A DNA stretch of 64,000 nt from Prevotella sp. (lineage in GTDB: Bacteria > Bacteroidota > Bacteroidia > Bacteroidales > Bacteroidaceae). The translations under genes and the position numbers were made by a program. The stretch lies in assembly GCA_021636625.1 (NCBI GenBank), contig JAJWLX010000001.1:124001-188000 (forward strand), read 5' to 3'. Positions 1 through 7,866 of this stretch are shown here, piece after piece (the stretch's first letter is position 1; each line of letters starts with the position of its first letter). The notes below the pieces were generated by a model. It was not told the DNA's origin. It was given only the letters and a program-made list of their open reading frames with translations, and did not search any database.

Positions 1-643
1 CCTGAGCACAAGCCTCGCTGATCATCTGCTTGAAATTCTGGTCGTTACCATCCTTATCATCTGTTCCGTAATAGGCAGATTCCTTGCTGATGGTATATGG
101 ACCAACGATGTCGAATTGTGGGGTGAATTTGCCCATGCTGCATTCCTTGAAATACTCCTTTACCGAACCGTAGTTGACGTCTTCCTGATTGAATACCGAA
201 GCATCCTGGCTAGGTACTGCTGTGCCGAAATCGGCATTGAGGTAATGGTTGAAAGTGGCAACGGGGTCGCTGCTCTTGAACTTCACATCCTGAAAATCTA
301 CCAGGATAACCAGCGCCTTGGGTGATCCTGAATGAGGAAAATAGGCTGGGTCTATTGAACCAATGCCGCTTGCTCTAGTCTTGAGAGTATTGATAACTGT
401 AGCTTTTCGGGCATTGAGCGTCTCGGTAGAGATGATTTCGTATTTCCCGTTATCACTCTTCTTCAGCGGAGTGCCGTCGAGAAGCGAGTAATACGAAAAA
501 TGCTCATCTCCATGGAGAGTTGCTGATACGATGGTACCATCTACCAATTGTAATTGGGTGATACCTGGTTTCGCCTTGACTGCAAACATGGTAGTGGCAG
601 ACATCAAAGCGAGTGTTAGGCATAGGATAATCTTTTTCATCAT
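1..643 (-). CDS. M6-family metalloprotease domain protein, C-terminus beyond window
   Basis: Reverse-strand reading from paired ATGs at 643/640 gives about 213 residues open to the window edge, so only the N-terminal part is seen. It begins with a signal peptide (MKKIILCLTLALMSATTMFA). Near residue 108 it has a hydrophobic ALVILVDFQD strand, followed near residue 160 by GSVKEYFKECSMGKFTP and FDIVGPY, the pattern at the start of M6 (immune-inhibitor-A-like) peptidase domains. The zinc motif HExxH would lie further on and is not in the window. It is probably a secreted peptidase. It follows the EFR1 gene by about 48 bp on the same strand, so co-transcription is possible. Function is inferred from the domain start only. 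Confidence 0.75.
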   Translation of the reverse strand, partial: MMKKIILCLTLALMSATTMFAVKAKPGITQLQLVDGTIVSATLHGDEHFSYYSLLDGTPLKKSDNGKYEIISTETLNARKATVINTLKTRASGIGSIDPAYFPHSGSPKALVILVDFQDVKFKSSDPVATFNHYLNADFGTAVPSQDASVFNQEDVNYGSVKEYFKECSMGKFTPQFDIVGPYTISKESAYYGTDDKDGNDQNFKQMISEACAQ

Positions 644-690
644 TATCATTTTTATGGATTAGTTACTGAGCCCACTTGAAAAGGGGGCGA

Positions 691-1545
691 TTATTTGAAA
701 TAGTATTGTCCCTTCTTCTGAGTCTGATTTCCAAACTCGATGGCGTGATGCGGACAATGGTGATAGCAGGTAAAGCAGGTGAGGCAATCGTTGTGATGCA
801 GCCATTCCGGGTATTCTCCATGACCGCCCTTGATATCGCCTACAGGACAGACGTTGGCACAGATGCCACACTTCACGCACTTGTCTTTCTCTACATGGAA
901 CCGCTTGTCGGTGATGAGCACCTTCTCAAAGAAACCGCCCACAACCTTGGTGAAGAACCATGGGATAGGACCTTTTACCAGACGGTTCACGCCCTCTTTC
1001 CTGTCGAATATCTCTTCGCAGATAACCGCCAGTTCCTGTGCCGATTTCGATTTCTTACGAACTTCGCGCTCCTTCGGATCAACATCCATGAAAGGAAGTC
1101 CTACATAAGATTCCGGCATGATGAGTGAGTAGGAAGCAGAAACCTCCGTGATGCCCAATGCCTGAAGCGATGCATTCAGCGCAATCGTATCGTTGAGGTT
1201 TTCGATGGTGAGTCCGATGCTGTCGCCTGCAGTACAGACGCAATAGGCGAAGGGATGCTTCTTGGACATCTCCTTATTACCTTCAGTAGTAGCATCAGAA
1301 GTTTCTCTCAGTATCTTCATCTTCCTGATAAACTCCCTTACAAGGCGTGGAACCCTCCAGCCATGTACGGGGAAAACGAATCCGAGCCGTTCATTCTCTT
1401 TCAGAATAAACGGCTCGGCTAAGTTATGGCTTGAATCATCTGCCCTCATGTAAGGAGCGATGGAAATCAAGTCTTCACGAGTAGCCGCCGCCAGTTTCGA
1501 CGCCGCCCACTTGGTATTTCCTGTTCCAGAAAAATAAAATATCAT
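691..1545 (-). CDS. EFR1-type flavodoxin/4Fe-4S ferredoxin fusion protein
   Basis: 284 aa. The N-terminus, MIFYFSGTGNTKWAA, is a flavodoxin-type phosphate-binding loop for FMN. The C-terminus holds two complete 4Fe-4S motifs: Cys 223/226/229/233 (CVKCGICANVCP) and Cys 254/257/260/264 (CLTCFTCYHHCP). This order, a flavodoxin-like domain followed by a bacterial 2x4Fe-4S ferredoxin, is that of the EFR1 family, presumed cytoplasmic electron carriers; the partner is unknown. The gene starts 7 bp after the stop of the upstream DUF1573 gene, so the two are almost certainly one operon. Confidence 0.85.
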   Translation of the reverse strand: MIFYFSGTGNTKWAASKLAAATREDLISIAPYMRADDSSHNLAEPFILKENERLGFVFPVHGWRVPRLVREFIRKMKILRETSDATTEGNKEMSKKHPFAYCVCTAGDSIGLTIENLNDTIALNASLQALGITEVSASYSLIMPESYVGLPFMDVDPKEREVRKKSKSAQELAVICEEIFDRKEGVNRLVKGPIPWFFTKVVGGFFEKVLITDKRFHVEKDKCVKCGICANVCPVGDIKGGHGEYPEWLHHNDCLTCFTCYHHCPHHAIEFGNQTQKKGQYYFK

Positions 1546-1552
1546 ATCAAGC

Positions 1553-1936
1553 TTATTTCTTCTCGTTCATCACGCCCTCTATATAGATGCGTGACATCTC
1601 TACATTGCCATTGGTACGAACGGTGATACTCTTCTTGAAATGACCAGGGAACATACCCTTGCCATTGTAGGTAACACTAATCTGACCCTTCTGACCTGGA
1701 GCGATTGGCTGCTTGGTATAAGATGGCACGGTGCAACCGCAGCTAGCGATAGCCTGGTTGATGACGAGAGGCTTGTTACCCACATTGGTGAAGGTGAATA
1801 CAGCCTTCTGCACAGGAGCGGTCTCTTCGAAGGTACCGAAGTTGTGCACTACCTTTTCAAACTTGATTTCTGCCTGAGCTGAGGCTGTTGCTACCATAGC
1901 TACGAGCATCGTCAAAGCCAATATGATTCTTTTCAT
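1553..1936 (-). CDS. DUF1573 secreted protein
   Basis: 127 aa. A signal peptide (MKRIILALTMLVAMVATASAQ) is followed by a single Ig-like DUF1573 domain. Recognisable parts are KVVHNFGTFEE, FTNVGNKPLVI and ASCGCTVPSYTKQPIAPGQKG, with the family's CGC motif. DUF1573 proteins are common small secreted proteins of Bacteroidota; their role is unknown. It is the first gene of a probable operon with the EFR1 gene. A -7 box, TACTTTTG read on the minus strand, lies at 2010-2017, with no clear -33 box. Confidence 0.88.
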   Translation of the reverse strand: MKRIILALTMLVAMVATASAQAEIKFEKVVHNFGTFEETAPVQKAVFTFTNVGNKPLVINQAIASCGCTVPSYTKQPIAPGQKGQISVTYNGKGMFPGHFKKSITVRTNGNVEMSRIYIEGVMNEKK

Positions 1937-2051
1937 CTTTATATCCTTTCTTTATTAAATTTACTTATTGATGTACCTTATTATATATTAATTATATGCT
2001 AATTGGATGCAAAAGTACATATAAAGTTTATTATAGCGCTACTTTTTTACA

Positions 2052-4907
2052 TTATTTTATATAATTCTTAAGAAATTTACCAGTTAAGCTGGTTTTGCAC
2101 GCAGCTACTTCCTCTGGAGTACCAGCTATCACGAGATTACCGCCCTTGTCGCCACCCTCAGGTCCGAGGTCGATGATATGGTCGGCACACTTGATGACAT
2201 CCAGGTTATGTTCGATAACTACCAAGGAATGACCACGTTCTATCAGCGCCTGGAAAGCATGGAGCAATCGCTTGATATCATGGAAGTGCAGACCGGTGGT
2301 TGGCTCATCGAAGATGAAGAGCGTAGGCGACTGGTCTTCCTTGCCGATAAAGTAGGCGAGTTTCACACGCTGGTTCTCACCGCCGGAGAGGGTGCTGGAG
2401 TTCTGCCCGAGTTTGATATAGCCCAATCCAACCTCCTGCAAAGGCTTGAGCTTGCTGACGATGATGCGGCAGGCATCGAAATCGCCCACATGGTGCTGGA
2501 GCTTTTCATCGCTGAAGAACTCTATCGCCTCGTTCACGGTCATGTTCAGCACATCATTGATGTTCTTTCCTCCGTAGTGTACCTCCAGGATATCGTGCTT
2601 GAACCGCTTGCCCTTGCATGCCTCGCAGGTAAGGGTGAGGTCTGCCATAAACTGCATCTCAATGGTTACGTATCCTGCTCCCTTGCATTCCTCGCATCTT
2701 CCGCCCTCGGTATTGAAGGAGAAGAATTGTGGGGTGAATCCCATCTGCTTGGCGAGTGGCTGGTTGGCAAAGAGGGTGCGGATGGCATCGTATGCCTTCA
2801 GATAGGTGGCAGGGTTGCTGCGGGTACTCTTGCCGATAGGGTTCTGATCTACAAACTCCACGTGCTTGATGGCATCCACATCGCCTTCCAGCGAACTGTA
2901 TTCGCCAGGGGCATCTGCCACCAGGTCTAGATGGCGGCGGAGGGCAGGATAGAGGATTCCCTTGATGAGGGAACTCTTGCCCGAACCGGATACGCCGGTG
3001 ATGACGGTGAAGATGTTGAGCGGAATCCTTACATCGATGCCGCGGAGATTGTTCATTCGGGCTCCCTTAATCTCGATGGCTCTGTTCCATGCACGATGAC
3101 TGGTAGGAACGGCAATCTCTTCCTTGTGGGTGAGATACTGGATGGTATGACTCTCCGGGAATTTCTCCAGAAGGGCTTTCTGCTGCTCTGGGTCGGTGGA
3201 TGAGTATTCGGATGACGGACCGGCATATACCAGTCTTCCACCCAGTCTTCCTGCATCTGGACCGATATCGATGAGATAATCGGCAGCACGCATAATCTCT
3301 TCGTCATGCTCTACCACAACCACGGTGTTGCCCAGCTGCTGCAGCTCTCTCAGTACCTTGATGAGTCGGTCGGTATCTCGGCTATGGAGTCCGATACTTG
3401 GCTCGTCGAGGATATACACGCTGCCTACCAGCGAAGAACCGAGGCTGGTGGTCAGGTTGATGCGCTGGCTCTCTCCTCCGGAAAGGGAGTTGGAGAGACG
3501 GTTGAGCGTGAGATAGCCAAGTCCTACATCCAGAAGGAATTGCAGGCGGTGGGTAATCTCGGTCAGGAGTCGCTTGCCCACTTCTCGCTCATGCTCTGTC
3601 AGCTCCAGCTTCTGGAACCATGCACTGAGATTGGTAATCGACATATCCACCAGTTCGGTGATGCTCTTTCCGCCAATTTTCACATAGTTGGCTTCCTTCT
3701 TGAGTCGGGTGCCATGGCAATCCGGACAGATGGTCTTTCCGCGGAATCGGCTCAGCATCACGCGGTATTGTATCTTGTACTGGTTCTCCTTCACCATTCT
3801 GAAGAATTCGTCGATGCTCACCCGGTCGTGCGGGTCGCGCGTCTTATCCGAAGGCAATCCATGCCAGAGCCAGTCTTTCTCCTTCTGGGTGAGCTCGTAG
3901 TAAGGCTTGAAGATCGGGAAATTGTATGGCTCCGCACGTCGGATGAATTCCTTGAGCCACATACCCATCTTCTCTCCACGCCAGCATACCACGCATCCAT
4001 CGTAAAGACTCATGGAAGTGTTAGGGATGACGAGCTTCTCGTCGATGCCTATCACGCTTCCGAATCCCTCGCAGGTAGGGCAGGCACCCAATGGGGAATT
4101 GAAGGCAAACATGTTGTCGGTTGGTTCCTCGAAGGTGATGCCGTCGGCTTCGAACCGGGTTGAGAAATCGTAGCTGATATTGCTTGGCAGGAAGAGGAGA
4201 CGGCAGGCACCGTCGCCCTCATAGAAAGCAGTCTCGGCTGAATCGATGAGGCGGCTGATGTCATCCTTCTCGTCGCTTACCGAAGCACGGTCGATGACGA
4301 GGAAGATATCCTCCGGCTTGGCATCGCCCTGGAAATCGTCGATGCGGATGAATTCACCTTTCACCAGAATGCGTGCGTATCCCTCCTGAAGATACATCTC
4401 CAGTTGCTTTTCCAGGCTTCTGCCTTCTACGATATGTAGAGGGGCAAGGATTACAAACTTGGTGCCCTTGGAAAACTGTCGGGTGCAGGCAAGCACATCC
4501 TCGGTAGTATGGCGCTTCACTTCCTGTCCGCTGATAGGCGAATAGGTTTTGCCGATACGGGCGAAGAGCAGGCGCAGGTATTCGTAGATTTCCGTGCTGG
4601 TGCCCACGGTGGAACGTGGGTTTCGGGAAATTACCTTCTGCTCGATGGCGATGGCAGGAGGTAATCCCTTGATGAAATCACATTCCGGTTTGCTCATTCT
4701 GCCCAGAAACTGGCGGGCATACGAAGACAGCGACTCCACATATCGGCGCTGTCCCTCGGCATATAAGGTATCGAAAGCCAATGAAGACTTGCCCGACCCG
4801 GAGACTCCCGTAATGGCAACAAACTTGCCTTGCGGTATCTTCACGTCGATGTTCTTCAGGTTGTTGGCTCTCGCCCCCTTGATCTCTATATATTTCTCTT
4901 TTGACAT
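2052..4907 (-). CDS. uvrA: UvrA, excinuclease ABC subunit A (paralog 1)
   Basis: 951 aa, full family length. UvrA is the damage-sensing ATPase of nucleotide excision repair; it dimerises and loads UvrB. The sequence shows two ABC modules, each with a Walker A (GVSGSGKSSLAFDT near residue 33; GVSGSGKSSLIKG near 650) and a signature (LSGGESQRINL; LSGGENQRVKL). The C-terminal zinc module is intact (CEEC ... CEAC). The first zinc module has only its second pair (ACPTC); the CPxC pair that precedes it in the E. coli protein is absent. It is last in a DUF4491-rlmH-uvrA gene string. A second uvrA lies at 12.0-14.8 kb. Confidence 0.96.
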   Translation of the reverse strand: MSKEKYIEIKGARANNLKNIDVKIPQGKFVAITGVSGSGKSSLAFDTLYAEGQRRYVESLSSYARQFLGRMSKPECDFIKGLPPAIAIEQKVISRNPRSTVGTSTEIYEYLRLLFARIGKTYSPISGQEVKRHTTEDVLACTRQFSKGTKFVILAPLHIVEGRSLEKQLEMYLQEGYARILVKGEFIRIDDFQGDAKPEDIFLVIDRASVSDEKDDISRLIDSAETAFYEGDGACRLLFLPSNISYDFSTRFEADGITFEEPTDNMFAFNSPLGACPTCEGFGSVIGIDEKLVIPNTSMSLYDGCVVCWRGEKMGMWLKEFIRRAEPYNFPIFKPYYELTQKEKDWLWHGLPSDKTRDPHDRVSIDEFFRMVKENQYKIQYRVMLSRFRGKTICPDCHGTRLKKEANYVKIGGKSITELVDMSITNLSAWFQKLELTEHEREVGKRLLTEITHRLQFLLDVGLGYLTLNRLSNSLSGGESQRINLTTSLGSSLVGSVYILDEPSIGLHSRDTDRLIKVLRELQQLGNTVVVVEHDEEIMRAADYLIDIGPDAGRLGGRLVYAGPSSEYSSTDPEQQKALLEKFPESHTIQYLTHKEEIAVPTSHRAWNRAIEIKGARMNNLRGIDVRIPLNIFTVITGVSGSGKSSLIKGILYPALRRHLDLVADAPGEYSSLEGDVDAIKHVEFVDQNPIGKSTRSNPATYLKAYDAIRTLFANQPLAKQMGFTPQFFSFNTEGGRCEECKGAGYVTIEMQFMADLTLTCEACKGKRFKHDILEVHYGGKNINDVLNMTVNEAIEFFSDEKLQHHVGDFDACRIIVSKLKPLQEVGLGYIKLGQNSSTLSGGENQRVKLAYFIGKEDQSPTLFIFDEPTTGLHFHDIKRLLHAFQALIERGHSLVVIEHNLDVIKCADHIIDLGPEGGDKGGNLVIAGTPEEVAACKTSLTGKFLKNYIK

Positions 4908-4954
4908 TGAACTTTGAACTTTGAGCTTTGAACTTTATGATTAGTGATCCTCTT

Positions 4955-5425
4955 TTATTCGTGATGATAAGGCTCACCTTTTATAATAGTACATGCGCGA
5001 TAGAGCGCCTCTGTAAAGATGAGGCGTACCATCTGATGCGAGAAGGTCATCTTGGAAAGGGAGATCTTCTCGTTGGCGCGGTCATATACAGCCTGCGAGA
5101 ATCCGTAGGGACCTCCGATAACAAACACGAGTCTTCTGGCAGAAGCCTGCTTGCGCTCTATCCATTTGGCAAACTCGATGCTTCTGAACTCCTGTCCGTG
5201 CTCATCCATCAGCACCACGGTATCAGAAGGCTGAATCAGTTTCAGAATCAGTTCACCCTCCCGTTCCTTCTGCTGCTGTTCGCTGAGACTCTTGGTGTTC
5301 TTGAGCTCAGGAATCGTTGTTATATTGAAGGGCATATAGTGGGTGATGCGCTCGGCATAATCCTTGATGCCCGCAATAAAATGCTTGTTTACGGTCTTGC
5401 CGACCAATATCAGTTCAGTTTTCAT
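4955..5425 (-). CDS. rlmH: RlmH, 23S rRNA pseudouridine-1915 N3-methyltransferase
   Basis: 156 aa, the usual length. RlmH is a SPOUT/trefoil-knot enzyme that methylates pseudouridine 1915 in helix 69 of 23S rRNA on assembled ribosomes, using SAM. Visible signatures are the N-terminal LILVGKTVNKHF, the central LMDEHGQEFRSIEFAKWIE, the SAM-binding FVIGGPYGFS, and the C-terminal LSKMTFSHQMVRLIFTEALYRA, which are family hallmarks. It lies between DUF4491 and uvrA on the same strand with gaps of 39 and 47 bp. Both gaps contain AT-rich short repeats rather than clear promoters. Confidence 0.97.
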   Translation of the reverse strand: MKTELILVGKTVNKHFIAGIKDYAERITHYMPFNITTIPELKNTKSLSEQQQKEREGELILKLIQPSDTVVLMDEHGQEFRSIEFAKWIERKQASARRLVFVIGGPYGFSQAVYDRANEKISLSKMTFSHQMVRLIFTEALYRACTIIKGEPYHHE

Positions 5426-5464
5426 CTTTTAAATGGTAAGCTATAAACTATTAACTGTAAACGA

Positions 5465-5776
5465 TTAACTTTTATAGTATCCTTTCTTTTCCAGCTTCGG
5501 GTTCTTAGGGAACCATCCCTTCTCGCAGCGTTCTTTCTGCTCGAAGAGCTCCCCGATGCTCCAGAGACAGGAAGCACCCAGCACACCGAGAAGGGCAGAG
5601 TAGAGAACATTGGCAACCAGGAAGGCTGCACCCACGCTGATAATACCCGCAACCAGGAACACCCACCAGTAGCGGGTGCCCGTATAATACTCTACCTTGA
5701 TGACAATAGGGTGGAAGAGTCCTATTATTAAAAAGGTGGAAACGGCGATGATGACGCCAGTATAATATAATTCCAT
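5465..5776 (-). CDS. DUF4491 family small membrane protein
   Basis: 103 aa with about three hydrophobic helices (ITGVIIAVSTFLIIGLFH type near the start, WVFLVAGIISVGAAFLVA, and ALLGVLGASCLWSI) and a charged C-terminal tail. A conserved-looking LFHPIVIKVEYYTGTRYWWVFL lies between helices 1 and 2. This matches DUF4491, a small inner-membrane family of Bacteroidota with no known role. It is first in the string leading to rlmH and uvrA. A -7 box (TATTTTTG on the minus strand) lies at 5812-5819, back-to-back with the promoter of the divergent phosphomutase. Confidence 0.8.
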   Translation of the reverse strand: MELYYTGVIIAVSTFLIIGLFHPIVIKVEYYTGTRYWWVFLVAGIISVGAAFLVANVLYSALLGVLGASCLWSIGELFEQKERCEKGWFPKNPKLEKKGYYKS

Positions 5777-5838
5777 AAGCCTCTTTTTTATTACTTTTTT
5801 GTTTCAATGTGCAAAAATACAAAAAAAACTCCAATCTT

Positions 5839-5869
5839 GTTTGGTTTCTCGAATATTTTATATATCTTT
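5839..5869 (+). promoter_or_regulatory. Bacteroidota-type promoter of the phosphosugar mutase
   Basis: TTTG at 5839-5842 and TATCTTTG at 5862-5869, separated by 19 bp. This fits the Bacteroidota primary-sigma consensus (TTTG / TAnnTTTG). The start codon follows 82 bp later. Confidence 0.8.
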
Positions 5870-5951
5870 GTACGCAAAAAGAGAAATATTGTGCTGTTTT
5901 CGGGCACAACCCTCTGATTGAATATTATTAATAACAAAATAGAATCAAACT

Positions 5952-7703
5952 ATGGCTAATAACGCAGAATTGATCAAGCAGTGTGAAGAAAGAGCACAGC
6001 AGTGGCTCACACCTGCTTTTGACGAAGAAACTCGTAAAGAAGTAAAGGCAATGCTCGACGCAGAGGACAAGTCAGCCCTCGTTGATGCATTCTATCAGAA
6101 CTTGGAGTTCGGTACTGGTGGTTTGCGCGGTATCATGGGCGCAGGTACCAACCGCATGAACAAGTATATCGTTGGTATGGCTACACAGGGCTTTGCTAAC
6201 TACATCCTCAAGGCTTTCCCAGGTGAGGAGAACCTTTCTGTAGTGGTAGGTCACGACTGCCGTAACAATTCCCGTCTCTTCGCTGAAACCGTAGCTGCCA
6301 TCTTCTCTGCCAATGGCATCAAGGCATATCTTTTCGAGAGCCTCCGTCCTACACCAGAGATTTCTTTCGCTATCCGTGAGCTCGGTGCCAAGGCTGGTGT
6401 CAACGTAACTGCTTCTCACAACCCTAAGGAGTACAATGGTTACAAAGCTTACTGGAGCGACGGTGCTCAGGTTTTGGCTCCACACGATACTGGTATCATC
6501 GAGGAGGTAAACAAGGTGACTATCGACCAGGTGAAGTTTGAGGCTAACTGGGATAAGATCAAGATTATCGGTGGTGAGATGGATTACGACTACATGACAG
6601 CCGTTCACTCTGCTATGATTGACCAGGATGTCATCAACCGTCAGAAAGACCTCAACATCGTTTATTCAGCTATGCATGGTACAGGTCGTGTCATCGTTCC
6701 TCTCTGTCTTCGTTCTTGGGGCTTCCAGAACATCAATGTAGTTCCTGAGCAGATGGTAGTAGATGGTAACTTCCCAACAGTAGTTTCTCCAAACCCAGAG
6801 AATGCAGAGGCTATGACCCTCGGTATGAAGCTCGGTACTAAGTTGAACGCTGACCTCGTGGTAGCTACTGACCCAGATGCTGACCGCCTGGCTATCGTTT
6901 GCCGCGACGACAAGGGCGAGTGGATGATTATCAACGGTAACCAGACAGCCATGATGTTCTGCTACTACATCATCGAGAACAAGAAGAAGTTGGGTAAGTT
7001 GAAGCCAACAGACTTCCTCGTAAAGACCATCGTAACAACAGAAGTTATCGCTGAGATTGCCAAGAAGAACAACGTAGAGTTGCGCGACTGCTACACCGGT
7101 TTCAAGTGGATTGCACGCGAGATTGCTATCTCTGAGGGCAAGCAGCAGTATATCGGTGGTGGTGAGGAGAGCTTCGGCTTCTTGCCATACGATAAGGTAC
7201 GTGATAAGGATGCTCCTGCATCTATCTGCCTGATTTGTGAGATTGCTGCCTGGGCTAAGGATCAGGGCAAGACTCTCTACGATCTCTTGATGCAGATCTA
7301 TGCAGAGTATGGCTTCAGTAAGGAGTTTACTGTAAACGTAGTTCGCCCAGGTAAGACTGGTGCTGACGAGATCAAGCAGATGATGGCAGACTTCCGTGCT
7401 AACCCTCCAAAGGAGTTGGGTGGTAGCAAGATTGTTACCTGGAAGGACTACCAGAGCTTGGAGGCTAAGCATGCTGATGGCAGTGTAGAGAAGCTCGATA
7501 TGCCTACAACAAGCAATGTACTCCAGTGGTTCTGCGATGACAATACCAAGGTAAGTGTTCGCCCATCTGGTACAGAGCCTAAGATCAAGTTCTATATCGA
7601 GGTAAAGGATCCTTCATTCAAGTGCGCTGGCTGCTACAACCGTTGTACAGCTGCAGCTATGGATAAGATCGAGGCTATCAAGAAGAGCTTGAATCTGGAT
7701 TAA
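5952..7703 (+). CDS. Phospho-sugar mutase (phosphoglucomutase/phosphomannomutase family)
   Basis: 583 aa, typical of the long bacterial PGM/PMM type. It interconverts hexose 1- and 6-phosphates in the cytosol for glycogen, cell-wall and capsule sugar supply. All four family signatures are present: the phosphoserine loop TASHNPKEYNGYK (near residue 154), the Mg-binding loop DPDADR (near 306), the sugar-binding GGGEESFG (near 400), and the phosphate-binding RPSGTEPKIKFY near the C-terminus. Glucose or mannose specificity cannot be told from the sequence. It appears monocistronic: its own promoter lies at 5839-5869 and a strong hairpin at 7820-7846. Confidence 0.95.
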   Translation: MANNAELIKQCEERAQQWLTPAFDEETRKEVKAMLDAEDKSALVDAFYQNLEFGTGGLRGIMGAGTNRMNKYIVGMATQGFANYILKAFPGEENLSVVVGHDCRNNSRLFAETVAAIFSANGIKAYLFESLRPTPEISFAIRELGAKAGVNVTASHNPKEYNGYKAYWSDGAQVLAPHDTGIIEEVNKVTIDQVKFEANWDKIKIIGGEMDYDYMTAVHSAMIDQDVINRQKDLNIVYSAMHGTGRVIVPLCLRSWGFQNINVVPEQMVVDGNFPTVVSPNPENAEAMTLGMKLGTKLNADLVVATDPDADRLAIVCRDDKGEWMIINGNQTAMMFCYYIIENKKKLGKLKPTDFLVKTIVTTEVIAEIAKKNNVELRDCYTGFKWIAREIAISEGKQQYIGGGEESFGFLPYDKVRDKDAPASICLICEIAAWAKDQGKTLYDLLMQIYAEYGFSKEFTVNVVRPGKTGADEIKQMMADFRANPPKELGGSKIVTWKDYQSLEAKHADGSVEKLDMPTTSNVLQWFCDDNTKVSVRPSGTEPKIKFYIEVKDPSFKCAGCYNRCTAAAMDKIEAIKKSLNLD

Positions 7704-7781
7704 TAAAAGCTATTGAACTTTATATGAATGTGTGGGGGAGAAATCATCTTCTGCACATTCCTCTGAAAGATATTTTTTGAT

Positions 7782-7811
7782 GCATTATTTAGCTCCAACT
7801 TTAAATAATGC
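7782..7811. repeat. 10-bp perfect inverted repeat
   Basis: GCATTATTTA at 7782-7791 and TAAATAATGC at 7802-7811 are exact complements around a 10-nt loop. The repeat lies between the phosphomutase and the DUF3943 gene, just before a second hairpin. It could be an operator or a weak RNA hairpin. Confidence 0.7.
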
Positions 7812-7819
7812 AATTTCTC

Positions 7820-7846
7820 GGCGAGAAGTCATCCTGACTTCTCGCC
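7820..7846. terminator. 12-bp hairpin, terminator of the phosphomutase or leader structure
   Basis: GGCGAGAAGTCA (7820-7831) and TGACTTCTCGCC (7835-7846) form a perfect 12-bp stem with a 3-nt loop. Only ATTTTG follows, so the U-tract is weak. It ends 20 bp before the chosen start of the DUF3943 gene. Confidence 0.65.
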
Positions 7847-7866
7847 ATTTTGAATTTGATAGGTTT

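Noticed and set aside
2178..2930. Long plus-strand ORFs across both uvrA genes (for example 250 aa and 285 aa)
   Set aside because: Antisense shadows of uvrA; no signals of their own.
7732..7866. 45-residue N-terminal extension of the DUF3943 protein
   Set aside because: It is encoded by two hairpins; the signal peptide begins at 7867.
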